Notes: a model not told the origin generated them from the letters alone. A stretch of 64,000 bases of DNA from Epiperipatus broadwayi (GCA_028023455.1 JAQFVV010000017.1:3397501-3461500), one strand, 5' to 3'; counted from the stretch's first letter, positions 30,456 to 42,965 are shown. Program-made: numbers and translations.

Positions 30456-33400
30456 ATAAGTGCAGGTATGAAAAAGCCTGTACTGTAAAAAAAATTCATA
30501 CTTCAATATATATATTGCACCAGACACTCAATCTATCCTGATCACAGAGGACGCCACCAGATAACTACACAACTGGAAAATTTATCTACTGTGATCAAAA
30601 TGGATGAGGATGATGTTTTACGCCGACTAGATTCAGGGAAAAACAAGATATCTTAAATATTGTTTAGACAATTGAAAAATAAAAGCACTAAGACAAACAT
30701 CAGCCAAATTAAAGTTAAACAATTTTAAAATTTTATTTAAGAGTAATATAAATAATGAAGTTTAAGCTTATGACACAAGAAATAGGGTTAGCTCAGCCAT
30801 GTATCAGAAAATAAAATTCAAAGCTCTGGAGACAGAATAATTTTCTAATAGTGAATTATAAAGGGAGGGGGCAAATTTCTTTCAGCTAAGAATTCATGTA
30901 AATATTGGCTTTCCCATTCACAGATATGAAAACAAGACGTTCTTGAAATAAATCAATGAAATCAAAAACAGCGAGCTTTTCTAGGCCAGAAAAATGCATT
31001 GGATCCAAGAATGTCATATGATGGTAGAAGCTGAATCTAATACTATGTTCAAAGCAAAGATGATTGATTTACCTCAAGAACAAATGAAAAATATGATTTA
31101 GGATGAAAGGAAAGCAGACATTTAAAACTGGCAAATCCCCAACCAAACAATTGGCCAAAACTAATAATAATTAAAAGTCTCAATAGGAGACAGGTAGATC
31201 ATTAGAAAACCAGTTACATCTGCCTAAGCATTTCAAGAAAATGAATTACAAATAACTTATAAACCAAATTCTGAGTACACACTCTGATAAAATTTAAAGC
31301 CGCACATAAAGAGAAAATAAATCTAGCAAGCAAATATAAATGTTCTTAGATTTTTATAAGTTAGTTTATCATAAAGTGTTTATGAGCAAAAACATTAAGA
31401 TATTAAATACTTTAACAGAAAGAAACTGTCTTCCACCTGTAATTTGCAAAAGGGATAAATATTATCTTCCTGCTGATGATTTATAAAATTACACAGAACA
31501 ACAATTCCAGTTTCCTATTTTAGAGTCATAAGAAAAGAAGAAACAAAATCTCCAAATATGAAAACTATCTCCAAATATGAAAACTAGAACAATAACATGA
31601 CAAATTGCCAGCCAAAAGATTCTTCAGTTTGCATAAGCACAAGTACAGCATTTTAAATCAATTATTAGCTAACAAAATAATTACAGGTGAGCATTTAAAA
31701 ATAAACAAGACTGCAAAAGCATTTTAAAAAAAGTTAAGCATATAATAATACAAAATCACTAGTCATTCTCCAATAAACAAAATTGAAAGCAAACTTGGAA
31801 TCTTAAAACTAAGATTCCAAGACACACTAAAAAATACAGTAAAATAACAGCAAATACTAAATATGATGTTAAATATTGATTAAGAATACAGATTTATGTT
31901 TAAGATTGAATGAAAATTTAACTAAAAGAATTTACCCTAGCAAGAATAAAATAAAATATTTACCTTATGGTAAAGTAAATGTATATTTTCAAGTAGTGTG
32001 CACTTTCATATTAGTTCATATTTCAGGTACTTTGACAGCAGCAAGGTAGAGGTATAGAGGGATCCCATTATCTACATGTTCGTGGCATGACTGAAGGAGA
32101 GTTGGAAGTCAAGAATTCATCCTTTGTTTAAGTTAGCATGGCATATTGATGATGACATAATGTAGAGTAGTATATTTGGACATCCTGTAAAGCAACGATG
32201 TCTTTTAACAATTGCGAGTTTTTTTTAAAAGGAGTTAAATGTCTGAACTGCTACCAAAACTTTATGAATCTCAACAGGCTGTAATCAAAATGTTTAATAG
32301 AATCCTGAATCACACTTGGAAACAGCTTGTTAGTCAAGAATAATCTAAAAACTCTCCTCCCAAAATTGGTGGGGCTATTTATACCTCACTACATTTTTCA
32401 CAAAAATCTTTTTGTTGTCAATTCTATGTCTTAGGCTGGGCAAATATCGATCTTCTGCTCAATCTAATGAAGAATATTTTAAACAAAAACAACAACACAA
32501 AATTAAATCTCCACTTTTAGAATATGATTAAAATAAAAAAGACAGGAATGTAATAAACAAGCTTGCTTGTTTTTAATTAAATTAACAAGTGGTGAAAGAA
32601 AACTATTTTAAAATGAATTCTATAAATAAATAAAAAATTTAAATGACCTATTTTAAATATAAAAAGAGTATGTGTTTTCATACATGTACTCTTTTTAAAT
32701 AATTAAAAAAAAATTTAACATTAGAAAGTTAAAAATTAAGTTTTTTTTAAAAAATTTTTGTAATAAAACTATTGAATTGGATTTCAATCCGGTTCAATAT
32801 ATATATATATATATATAAGTTAAATTATATATAATTAATTAATTTAATTATAATTAACTGTTTAAACAGTAAGTAGAATATAATATTAGTAAAAAAATTT
32901 CAGATTATTTCAACTTTAATTTTTATCCGCTGAAATAAGACCTGTTGAGATAGTGAAGCTTTATTTATGTCATATACTTATAAAATCTCAAAATATTTGT
33001 TATGAACTCATCTAATTCATTGAAAGCTTACCCTCAGATAATAGATTGATCCAGTTTATTAACAATACTATCAAGATTGGATTAAACAAACAATAGAGTA
33101 GACCATTGAAATAAACTCAATATAAGTATAAAGCCAATGACATAAACAAGCCAATTGAAAAGTTGGGTCAATAAACCAGATTGTTTCCATTGAGATCCAT
33201 TTCAGGGATAATTTGAGATAATTTTAGGCAACTGCTATATGCTAGACAACAGTAATCACATTGTTCATTGCATGGTAGAATGCAGTGAAGCATACTCAAG
33301 CCTAAAGCAGGAAACTGTTAGCTTTTGATATTATTATACTTGTGCAAGGGGCAAGTTCTCCATAGGCTGAAAGTGTCAGGTTTAAATAGGAGTCCAGCAT

Positions 33401-33919
33401 TTCTTGTCAAAACTAGTTGTACCTCTTACAACTACACAATCACTATTCACCAAACACAATAGAGGTGAATTATAAATATTGTACATATTTTGCTATTGCT
33501 CTTAATAATAAGTTTCTGATTCAATTAACAATTTATGTATTAATATTAAATTACTGGACCATTATCTCAGCTATACTAGATATAAACACAACACTATTTG
33601 TGAGAATTGCTTTTTAATTGTTTTTTTTTTACTATGGTTTCATTAGTCAAACAGTATTGCAGCATTTTTATGATTTAAAATCAAGATTTTTTTATCAAAG
33701 TAAACTGAAGTAATTGTTAAACAATTATTCACTTCAGTTTTTATATGATTATAAAGTAACAGGTGATCTTCATTTAAATATCTTTACCTAGATTAGCACC
33801 AAATCTTTTACACAAGGATTCACCATAATGATTTTCATCAATTTATACCCACTATTCTGATTTACAATCAATTCACATATTATGGATTTTTTAGAAAAAA
33901 ATTTAAAAAAAAACAAAAC
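30456..33919. other. AT-rich region without recognisable gene
   Basis: About 3.4 kb with only short spurious frames. Minor items: a small tandem duplication around 31550-31585 (ctccaaatatgaaaacta twice) and a (TA)n of about 22 bp near 32798. No RNA gene was recognised. Confidence 0.5.
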
Positions 33920-34317
33920 AACTGCTATTTTTTCAAAATGGCAGTCATTTTGTCAAAATCAGTGATATCATAGTACAGTGAATTCATTAAAACTACATCT
34001 TTCGAATATAAAATGGTGAAATTCATACCAAAAATGTATAATACAGTTTATTCATTATACAAAATACAATACTATATTACGTTTTGATTATAGACTTAAA
34101 ATATGATTAATAGACCTTAACAACCATTTTTTCAAAATGGCAGCCATTTTGTAAGCTTGGTGATATCATAGAATAGTGAATTCATTAAAACCACATTTTT
34201 CAAAAATAAAATCGTGGCATTCATGCAAAAAATATATAGTACAATTTATTCATTATATAATAAGCAATAATATGTTTGATTATAGACTTAAAATTTGATT
34301 AATGTACTTTAATTTTC
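33920..34317. repeat. Two-unit tandem duplication, period ~199 bp
   Basis: Two diverged units share ttttttcaaaatggcag at 33930 and 34129, gaattcattaaaac, and gattatagacttaaaat near their ends. No coding function is seen. Confidence 0.75.
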
Positions 34318-34590
34318 ATTCAGTATACTTGGAAAACAATCAATGCTTTCAATATAATATATCCAAAGTAAAGAAAATATTCATCAATAAAGACTAATAA
34401 TAATAATAAACAACTACTTGTAAATCATTACAAAAGCAAAAAGATACCTTTATTCAGTAGAGTATTTAACTGAAACCATACTTTCATCACATATGACAAT
34501 GAAGTATATTAATGTTAAATTTTAAAATATAATATCAATTTTATAGATTAAAATTCTTATGAACATTATTTTGCTTGTGACAAAAATAAT

Positions 34591-34840
34591 AATAAAACAG
34601 GCAAAACTGACTATATGTATTGCCACACACAGTAAGCTAGAGTAAACAATGGATGCCAGAAGGCTTGTGAATAAAATCCCCATCTTGTGCCTACTCATCC
34701 AATATCCCCAGATTAGTTTCTGGCTTGTGGCCTTCATGAGTGAGAAGCCTTGAATCTGAGAGCCTTCTGGCATCCATTGATTACTCTAGCTTGCTATGTG
34801 TGGCACTATGTATAGTGAGTTTTTGCCTGTTTTAAAACAG
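34591..34840. mobile_element. Hammerhead repeat family C, copy 2 (one arm shortened)
   Basis: Same outer ends (aaaacaggcaaa and its complement) and the same gatgccagaaggctt inner blocks as 10500-10812, but the right arm has lost its central part. The minus strand holds a hammerhead-like motif at 34706-34745. Confidence 0.75.
34706..34745 (-). ncRNA. Hammerhead-like motif, family C, G5 mutated
   Basis: Minus strand: UCUCA, CUCAUGA (G5 to C), stem II A-GGC-CACAA-GCC-A, GAAA, CUAAUC, UGGGG. The GGC/GCC helix is intact here, unlike at 10616. The core mutation should abolish activity. Confidence 0.5.
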
Positions 34841-34974
34841 ATATACACAAGCATAAGAAGTGATGGTCATGTGATGTTTATTGGCTTAAAAATATTAATA
34901 ATTGCAATAAAATAAACATAGACTTCCCCATTAAACCTATGCCTGTTAAAATACAAACAATGGTGAAGTTATTT

Positions 34975-35135
34975 ATGACTGAGCACTTTTGAGAAGCTTT
35001 ATTTTCTCATAATCATAGCAAATGGATTGTGTGAGCATGGTGGACTATGTATTCAACAAATATTTAAATATATGCAAAGTGGATTGGAAAGTCCATCTGC
35101 TCTGATTATGAGAGAGATGAAACTTCTCGAAAGTA
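34975..35135. repeat. Foldback repeat with ~48-bp imperfect arms
   Basis: gagcacttttgagaag..tctcataatcatagcaaatgg (34981-35026) is complementary to the segment ending in ctttcgagaag read backwards (about 35095-35142). The interior is about 65 bp. It is probably a small MITE. No hammerhead core is present. Confidence 0.6.
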
Positions 35136-36555
35136 CTCAGCCAATTAATACCACAATTTGTACTTAGTTTCGCCATTGCATACATTTTAGCACATTTAGA
35201 CCTAATAATTGCAATAATAAATAGCCACTTGTAAATAAGTATGTAATTCTAATACCCCTCTCCCTGAAAGGGTAGAGAGATGAAAAACCTGCTCTAGAAA
35301 TGTGCAGTGATTATACAAACCAATCAGTGAACCACAAATGTGTTCACATACAAAAGTTGCTGTTTCATTTTTCTGTTCATTTGCTTCTTTATTACATTGT
35401 CTTTTAATTTTTCAGCGGACATTTTTTTTTTTCTGAAATGCTTCAAAACCATATCTAATTATACTCGAATATATTTTATTTACTATATCTAACTAATGAA
35501 AACAATTGACATTGCCATTCTTTGCAATCTCTTCGAGATAAATCTTATAATGTAGATGTGGGTTCTCTCTCATAAAAAAACCATACCCATATACACCATT
35601 ATTACATCTGAAAGCAGATTTAAATAGTTGTGGTTTCTAGATTAATCACACCTTCACATTATACACTATCAATCTTTTAAGAATATGCATATAAAACAAC
35701 CCTACCAAGTGAATATCAATATCACTTATAAATGGTGTTTTTTCCATGTGTAGCATAGAGAAACAGTGCCACATAGTGAGCTAGATTGCTGGTAGGTGAT
35801 TTTAGCAGATGATGTAAGCTAGATGTGTTTACCTATGGCTATCAGTGTACCAAGTGAGTAGTAGTGCTGGCAGCTACTTTGTCTAAGGTTCCTGTGCTGG
35901 TGATAGCACCACCTAGCATCTGGAACTTGCATCACTGCTTTTGGCCCCTACTCTGAATATTTCTGTGGTTGACATGGAAACAGTGCCTCTTGCAGCCACA
36001 TGCAGTGTAAGTTACAACTACCATTTAATCCAATGATAGGGTGATTTTATAATGATGAACTTTATAATACCACATCCAGCAGGTGGACAGCATTGATTAG
36101 TTTCGTGATTTCATGTTTTTTAAATTTTATGGATCATTCTTAAGTGAAACTTCTCTAATACCTTTACTTCCATATAATAAATTAGGTAAAAGTTGCCATA
36201 GTCAATTTCCTGTGATGGAATATTTTGTATTTGAACTTGCTAAAGGTAGCATCAGATCATTAGAATCTGTGTCATACTTCAGCATTCAATTCCACATTAT
36301 TAGTTATAAAATGTTACATTCTTAAACCGATAACCCTCCAAGATAAAAATTGCTAAGACTTTTTCTTCCTTCCCTAACTGGTAGAGTACTGAGGTTTTTG
36401 AACATTATAAACCCAAGTTTTTATATGATGCATTCAAAACTTTAAGCCCAATCTGTAAATTGTTGAATGACAAAAATAGCTCGATGAGCATCTTGTAAAT
36501 CCTGAAACCAAGAAGGTGAACTAATTTTATTTGAGTTTTAATTGATTCATATTAA
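35136..36555. other. No gene recognised
   Basis: A 70-codon frame at 36113-36325 has no recognisable feature. The sequence around 35750-36060 is somewhat less AT-rich but without a clear ORF. Confidence 0.45.
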
Positions 36556-36559
36556 AATT

Positions 36560-37500
36560 TACACCATTAAACCTGTATTAAATCTTGATCTTTGTTTGAT
36601 TAAATAGCTTATAAACAATTTCAAAGACCACTGTCAAAAAGTAAGAACATTGTTAGAGTAAGTACACAACCTTGTTTCATACCAGTTTTTATTTCAAATG
36701 TCACATTCTCTCATTTCAACAATGTAGTTATTGTATAATATGAATAGATTGGGCAGACAACTAACTAATTTTAAACAATACCTAATAAAACTATATGCCT
36801 TGACCAAGTCAATAAAAGCAGTATATTCATCATTCCATTGTTTCTGACACTTTTCTTGCATTTGTCTGGCAACAGAAACCATTTCTATACTGCTTCTTGA
36901 TTTTCTAAAATCACACTGAGTTTCTGGTATGTATAACTGGAAACAACCTCTTTGACAAAAGTCTTAAAAGTTTCTTTATTTTAGCATATGACATTGATAT
37001 TCCATGATATTTACAGAAAATTTTGTCTATTGTCTCTGTTTTTAAAAATTGGAATAACAAAAGCATCCTTAAGATTAGGGTGAGACATTTTTTAAAAATT
37101 ACAATATTTTTGATGCTAACATTAATTGTCAGAATTTCACCAGGTACTTTATCACAATCTGCAGTCTTTTCATTTTTAACAAAAAGCTATTTTGATTTCC
37201 CGAAGCTGGATATCTTTGTCAGAATCTAAATGAGTAGATAATTGGAAATCTCATTAATAGCCATTAAAGATGATTAAAATACTTTATCCATATGTTAAAA
37301 ATATCCTTATTATTATACAAGAGAGTGTCATTTCCAGATTTAGTAGAATTGGGAAACCATCTTCTCAGTTTTATATATTGTTTTCGGTGCATAGAAAAGA
37401 TCTCCAATGACCATGATCAATAAATGTGTGTATCTTTTTTTTAATCGACCAATCATTTTTAATCTTCTCAAAAGTTGCTGAACTTCTGTCTTCAGATTTC
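36560..37500 (-). pseudogene. Decayed non-LTR retrotransposon, RT part
   Basis: Minus-strand fragments show PETQCDFRKSRSSIEMV, then ARQMQEKCQKQWNDEYTAFI followed by DLVKA, the block where LINE RTs read F.DL.KAFD, then GMKQGCVLTLTMF, which corresponds to G..QG..L.P..F. Frameshifts and stops are frequent and the FADD box was not found. The upstream endonuclease part is at 37850-38560, separated by an inserted family A hammerhead repeat. Confidence 0.75.
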
Positions 37501-37676
37501 TATATTTACTACCAAGTTCAATATTTAGTCTATTATTCTAAGTGGAAAATGCCACATACTTCTTTTTAATCAAATCTGTTATAATAAGGTCATTGACAAA
37601 AAACCCGTCATGATTTTATTTTTTAAGAATGCTAAGAATTCAGTGATAGTTCTGAAAAATCAAAATTATCAACTTT

Positions 37677-37815
37677 AGAGATGATAATCTGGACCAACTG
37701 ATGATTGTTGGTTTAACATGAAATATTTATAGTGGTGATTATTTATCTTTTTGACATATATGTGTTCAAGTGTATTGGTGATATGAGATAGAGTGGTGAA
37801 TGGTGTGAAAGTCAC
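37677..37815 (+). mobile_element. Hammerhead repeat family A, copy inserted in LINE remnant
   Basis: Shares the hammerhead and the following T-rich part with 30194-30450. The tRNA-like 3' end is shortened. It lies between the endonuclease and RT remnants of a minus-strand LINE, so it inserted after the LINE. Confidence 0.7.
37683..37747 (+). ncRNA. Hammerhead ribozyme motif, family A
   Basis: CUGAUGA at 37698-37704, stem II UUGUU/AACAU with loop GGUUU, GAAA at 37720-37723, outer stem I GAUAA/UUAUC. The first pair of inner stem I is lost (ACCAA against GUGGU). The core is intact, but activity may be reduced. Confidence 0.65.
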
Positions 37816-37849
37816 ACCCTATATATAGATTCTTGTAAAGAATAAACAT

Positions 37850-38560
37850 CAGTTGTTGTTTTTTAAATGTGGATGTATGATCTAACAATCTGCGCTTGTA
37901 AATGCTTGTGTAATGTGAATTTCTCTTGTATTCTGACCCTAAATATAATGTAATCTATTAAATGTCATAGTTTTGAGCATGGTTTTTCTGTCTAAACAAA
38001 ATGTTTTTGATAGTCAACTTACGTACATGGCATTATTTCAGTAATAACAAAACATTTGAATTTACAACATCAATACCATTATTTCAAATAACATTTGGCC
38101 AAATTCTACTCTTTATAACAACATATGCATTAAATACTCCAAGAACAATTTTTTGATCTTTTAATGGTATGGCTGGGATAATGCTATTCGATGAAGAATA
38201 AAGCTTACCTTTTCCCAATCTAAGGCAGAAATATTAGAACTAATAAAATGAGCATGAATTTTAATACTATTAGTCTTTTATTGAAGCAATGAGGAATTCC
38301 AATAGAAGATACTACATTTCACTTTATGGCAAATCAAACATCATGCATAACTTTTTCATTGACTGATCCACTGTTTATGCATCCATCAATCCATTTTAAT
38401 AAATTGCCTCCTGGGAGATGAGAGTCACTAAAAACATCAATATTTATCTTGAATTTGGACAATTCCTTAGCTACTGCTGACATTACAAAGTTTCTATGAA
38501 GTAAAATTTATACATGGCATGTATTATTTAAATACAAATATACTGAAATATATTGAATCT
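37850..38560 (-). pseudogene. Decayed non-LTR retrotransposon, endonuclease part
   Basis: Minus-strand frames include AVAKELSKFKINIDVFSDSH (about 38430-38490), FAIK followed by IGIPHCFNKRLIVLKFML (about 38230-38330), which follow the order of an APE endonuclease in LINEs (L..Y.IDI..LSE.., GVGFAI, ..NDRLM.LR). Many stops are present. Together with 36560-37500 this forms one ~2 kb LINE remnant of a lineage distinct from the RTE at 15 kb. Confidence 0.6.
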
Positions 38561-38584
38561 TAGATGTAATTAAATGGTATTTCA

Positions 38585-38712
38585 TCACTGACTCTCAAAC
38601 TCTGTTTAGCTATCCATTCTATCTTAAATAATCAACACATATGTCTACATACATGTGAAAAAAATAAATGATCTTTAATATATGTCAGCACTCATCAGTT
38701 GCTCCAGATCAT

Positions 38713-38715
<3 letters not shown>
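38585..38715 (-). mobile_element. Hammerhead repeat family A, remnant
   Basis: The minus strand shows gatctggagcaactgatgag (CUGAUGA, complement of 38692-38698) and the T-rich tail, but the second half of stem II and GAAA are deleted. The ribozyme is lost. Confidence 0.6.
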
Positions 38716-38749
<34 letters not shown>

Positions 38750-38888
38750 CAGACCCATATAGCTATTTAGCTTGATAAGCTGAGTTTGAAGACATTTACA
38801 TGTCTAAAAAATTCATGCTTGCAAGCTGATAAAAACTTTTTGCATAAACGCTTGGAGTTAGTGTTTAGGTCTAGTTTCTAACTCCTAT

Positions 38889-38935
38889 CCTTCACTGATG
38901 ATAGCAAATCATCTTGAAATCAGCTGATCTGAGGG
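38889..38935 (+). ncRNA. Hammerhead ribozyme motif, family E unit 1
   Basis: Stem I CCUUCA (38889-38894) pairs with UGAGGG (38930-38935, one G-U). CUGAUGA at 38895-38901, GAAA at 38916-38919, then the palindrome AUCAGCUGAU and C17 at 38929. Stem II (UAGCAAAUCAUCUU) is poor, only about two pairs, so this copy may need a partner strand or be inactive. Confidence 0.55.
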
Positions 38936-39300
38936 TGGAGACAATGAAAGAGACAGCAAATTCTGACTCTGATGTTTACGTAAACAAAAATATGCTTGTT
39001 TAGAGGTCTTGGTAAAGCTCCATCTATTGATCATAAATACAAGCGATAGCAAGTTTACGTATATATAACTTGTTTTTGTTTTTCATAAATGTACCTTTGA
39101 AGTTTCTAGCAATGATATATATTGCAGAAGCTTTGACTATGTGGTGGAACTGAACTGATATCAGACCCATATAGCTATTTAGCTTGATAAGCTGAGTTTG
39201 AAGACATTTACATGTCTAAAAAATTCATGCTTGCAAGCTGATAGAAACTTTTTGCATAAACGCTTGGAGTTAGTGTTTAGGTCTAGTTTCTAACTCCTAT

Positions 39301-39347
39301 CCTTCACTGATGATATCAAATCAGCTTGAAATCAGCTGATCTGAGGG
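39301..39347 (+). ncRNA. Hammerhead ribozyme motif, family E unit 2
   Basis: Same arrangement as unit 1: CCUUCA 39301-39306, CUGAUGA 39307-39313, GAAA 39328-39331, AUCAGCUGAU, C17 at 39341, UGAGGG 39342-39347. Stem II (UAUCAAAUCAGCUU) is again weak. The minus copy at 41813 shows what the ancestral stem II looked like (AGC/GCU). Confidence 0.55.
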
Positions 39348-39772
39348 TGGATCCAATGAAAGAGACAGGAATTCTGACTCTGATGTTTATGTAAACAAAA
39401 ATACGCTTGTTTGGAGGTCTTGGTAAAGCTCCATCTATTGATCATAAATACAAGCGATAGCAAGTTTACGTATATATAACTTGTTTTTGTTTTCATATAT
39501 ATATAATAACAATCGGGGAAGATTGGAAATTGAAGTGTTACTATATCTGCACTACAGGGTGCCACCAGGCTATTTGAACCTGGAAAATTTATAGAGTAGG
39601 CAGATAGTGCTGTTAAGATCTAACCTTTACATATATATCTCATTCTGACCATCATCCCATGTCACCAGCTCATGGAGCAGCAGAGATAATATATAATTTT
39701 ACTTAAAATACATTTTCAATATCAAAAAATAAAAGCCACTGCCAATAATAACACACAAAAAACATTTATTAA

Positions 39773-39774
<2 letters not shown>

Positions 39775-39861
<87 letters not shown>
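39775..39861. repeat. (TA)n array, ~87 bp
   Basis: The longest pure TA array in the window, not adjacent to any recognised element. Confidence 0.95.
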
Positions 39862-39865
<4 letters not shown>

Positions 39866-41700
39866 ACATTTAAAATTGAGGAATAAAACTTATTATTTTA
39901 TATTGGTTATTAATTTTTTTTAAATTTAAATTATTATTTTAAAACAGTCCACACAGATGGACATTTTAATAAAAGTTGGTTTTAAAATGTTGAGTATAGA
40001 TAGGCTACATAGATTACTCAGTTAAAAACTTTTCAAAACAATTGCTCAATCTCAGACTAAACGTTTGTAGCCAAACCAATGCCTGCTTCCAGATATATAG
40101 TCACAACCAGTGCAATATGAAGATGCTAGCATAAAACCACATTGACAGGAATGTGCATCTGACAACTTGATATTATTTGAAGGACATGATCCTCAACCAG
40201 TGCAGGAATATGCATCTGACTGGTGAAGGAATCATGTATATAAGATAATTAAAAAGAAATGCTACGTATGGGGGGAGAGCGGTCTTACTGCCAACTTATA
40301 GTCCTCATCCATAGAGCTAAAAAGGGGTCAATGGTCATGCATTCAATTGTGCTTTGCCCTGTATGCTGAACATGCTTCAAATTACATTGATATAAACACC
40401 CACATATCCCTCCACCAGCATCCACCTAACTACGAGACAAATAGCCTGAAATTAAAACCCATTCAAAATAAACATAAACGATTAAAATATAAAGCTATTG
40501 ATGGAATTGCAGAGGGAAATTTACAAGAAACCCTATGGGATTCATCATAAGATGCTGCATTGACACCAACAACTTTAAAGATATCTGAATTAATACATTT
40601 TTAGATACTCAATGTGAGGTATCGTATTTACCGAATATCTATATATTTTAATCAATATGAGAATAAAAAAATAATTAAACATTGACAAATCTATGCAGTC
40701 ATTTATACCCAACTTAAATTTAATGCATTTAAATAATTTAGTCAATAAATATTTTTAAAAAATGGAAATGATTAAATCAGCAAAGTCAGAATATTTAAAA
40801 TTAAACATCAATAATTGATTTTGAAATTTTAAGTCAGATTAAAGTTCATTTTAAAAATTAGGTTTAGCTTGTCAAATCTTAACGAAAGTTCTCAATTACT
40901 TTTTCTTTTTAATTTTTCAGTTCATATCTTACAGTAGAAGAGCTCCCGGTTCCTGCTGCCAATTCCCATGAAGACTTTATTAGTTATAAATTTCATGGAA
41001 GACTGATCTGTTGTTCATACCGTAGTTCTCAATTTGGCGGCTGCCTTAGCTGGTTCAATCCTGGTACTATTTAATTGCAGTACCCATATGATTCAGGGTC
41101 TGCAACAGTACCATTCATAATTCAACATTCATTTTATTTGAAATAAGTGAAAGTGTGACAAGTGCATCTTATCACCCTCTCAAAAAAAAAAAATCAAGCT
41201 GGAACTGTTCTTAATTTGGATATTTTTTTTATAGTAATCCTCCGGATTCATTGAATATAGTAGTTTCCTGTTCTAATCATTTTCATTAAGGTCCGAGCAT
41301 TGGTTTACTGTTTTGGACATCTATTTTTTTTTTGTTTTCTTATCTATATCTTTCATCTGGCTTTTTTATATAAGAGCCCCAAGGGCTAGTTTGCTTTTCA
41401 TTTAATTTACAAAACAATCATTTCTATTTACTGAGATTACATAGGAATCTTTTAACAAAAATATTTTATCTTTAGATCTTGTACTTTTTTTATAAAAAAG
41501 TACATTCAAATACTTTTTTTTTATTTTAAAAGAAAATAATACTTTTAAAGTTTTGATTCCATCTGTGCGATATATTATATAAGTTAAACAACTTTTAATT
41601 TTCAGTTTTTAAGTTAAATTTTTTTTTTTTAATAAATCAATTTTTATTTATAATCTTTTTATTTTAATTTAAAATGTAATGGCATATTATATACCTTTAC
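39862..41700. other. No gene recognised
   Basis: AT-rich. A 67-codon frame at 40347-40550 lies in a slightly GC-richer patch (40250-40560) but shows no recognisable motif. Confidence 0.45.
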
Positions 41701-41712
41701 AATATATATATA

Positions 41713-42170
41713 TATATGACAATAGATGGTGTTCTACCAAAAACACCGTCAAGCGTATGTTTGTTTACATAAACATCAGAGCAAGCATTTGCTATTTCTA
41801 ACTTTAGTTCCACCTTCAGATCATGATTTCAAGCTATTTGCTATTGTCAGTGAAGGACAGGAATAAGAAACTAGATCTAAACACTAACTCTGAGCATTTA
41901 TGAAACAGTTTCTATTCAGCTTGCAAGCGTGAATCTTTTAGACACGTAATGTCTTCAAACTCAGCATAGCAAGCCAGATAGCTATATGTGTCTGATATCA
42001 GTTCAGCATCACCACATAGTAGAAGCCTCTGCAATATTTATCATTGCAATAAAGACCTCAAAGGTACATTTATGAAAAACAAACATACGCTTGACGGTTT
42101 TTTGGTAGAACGCATTCTATAGTCGTAAATACAAGCGTTAGCAAGTTTAACTTGTTTTTTTGTTTTTCAT
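41713..42170 (-). mobile_element. Hammerhead repeat family E, minus copy with 48-bp inverted ends
   Basis: On the minus strand it aligns with the 412-bp unit of 38749-39500. The blocks 41718-41766 and 42077-42124 are inverted repeats of each other over about 48 bp (containing tctaccaaaaa and gtcaagcgtatgtttg). These may be true terminal repeats or the closing stem of a rod-like RNA. It is flanked by short TA tracts on both sides. Confidence 0.75.
41813..41856 (-). ncRNA. Hammerhead-like motif, family E, G8 mutated
   Basis: Minus strand: CCUUCA and UGAAGG form a perfect 6-bp stem I. The core reads CUGACAA (G8 to A). Stem II is UAGC/GCUU with loop AAAUA. GAAA, the palindrome AUCAUGAU and C17 follow. 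Apart from G8 this is the best-folded member of the family. Confidence 0.55.
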
Positions 42171-42192
42171 ATATATATATATAATCAGTGAT

Positions 42193-42245
42193 CAATATAT
42201 ATTAAGATAGCAAATCTTCAAACTTTAACGGACAGGCTTCGCTCT
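42193..42245 (-). mobile_element. Hammerhead repeat family A, 5' fragment
   Basis: The minus strand reads cctgtccgttaaagtttgaa then gatttgctatcttaatat, matching the start of family A at 57592-57640. The hammerhead part is absent. Confidence 0.6.
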
Positions 42246-42965
42246 TTTCCACCCTCCAGTATTTCAGCATTCATATTACTGAAAATCTGATGATGGAATG
42301 CTTGATGCCAATATTGTTGTCATACTCATGTTGACTTTAAGTCACTCTGATCCCTCATATGTAGAATCTTAATATGTCAATTTAAATACACAGAAGAGGA
42401 ATCAACAGAAGTCAAGCTGAATCTGTAATATTTAAATACAAGTATATTGAAATATAATGAAACTTAGATATCTATATTTAGAAAATAATTAGATTTTTGT
42501 TAATTTTACTACTAATAATATTGATATTATTGCTATTGTTATTCTACTGCCAAGACAAGCAAATCCACCTGGTGCAATAATGTAAACAGACTGTGTGAGA
42601 AAAGGTATTTTTAGGCTACACTTTCTAGGTTCTACCAACTTTGTGGCAAGCAGAAGAACCTTTTAATAGAATGCGTAAATATATCATATTTGTTTGCCAC
42701 ACTCAAAATATAATTCCAAACTGACTTATTTGTGATTGTACTTTCTTGAGCAAAGATCACAATTAAGTATGGCCAACCTACTAAGTCTTTAGGGCTTGAG
42801 CTAAAAAAGGAAAAACGGAATTGCAATTATGTAGTTAAAAAATGGAAATATTGTTGCACGTAACATACAATCACATTATCTAATATGAGTATTGAATGCT
42901 TTTAAAAAAATTTAACTTTATTTAAATATTCCAAATACATTCAACTGTTAGTAATAGGTTATTAT
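42246..42965. other. No gene recognised
   Basis: Only short spurious frames are present (for example 42632-42826). No repeats were identified. Confidence 0.45.

Larger units (their letters stand above)
38749..39500 (+). mobile_element. Hammerhead repeat family E, 412-bp tandem dimer
   Basis: A full 412-bp unit (38749-39160) is followed directly by a second, partial unit (39161-39500). The landmark tcagacccatatagc begins at 38749 and 39161, and the two hammerhead motifs are also exactly 412 bp apart. The units are over 95 percent identical by eye, and the array is flanked by (CA)n/(TA)n on the left and a short TA run on the right. There is no ORF. A minus-strand copy is at 41713-42170. Confidence 0.8.

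Noticed and set aside
38660-38715. Additional hammerhead of family A
   Set aside because: The second half of stem II and GAAA are deleted; kept only as a repeat remnant.
40347-40550. Possible small host gene in a slightly GC-richer patch
   Set aside because: 67 codons with no motif, no splice or promoter evidence.
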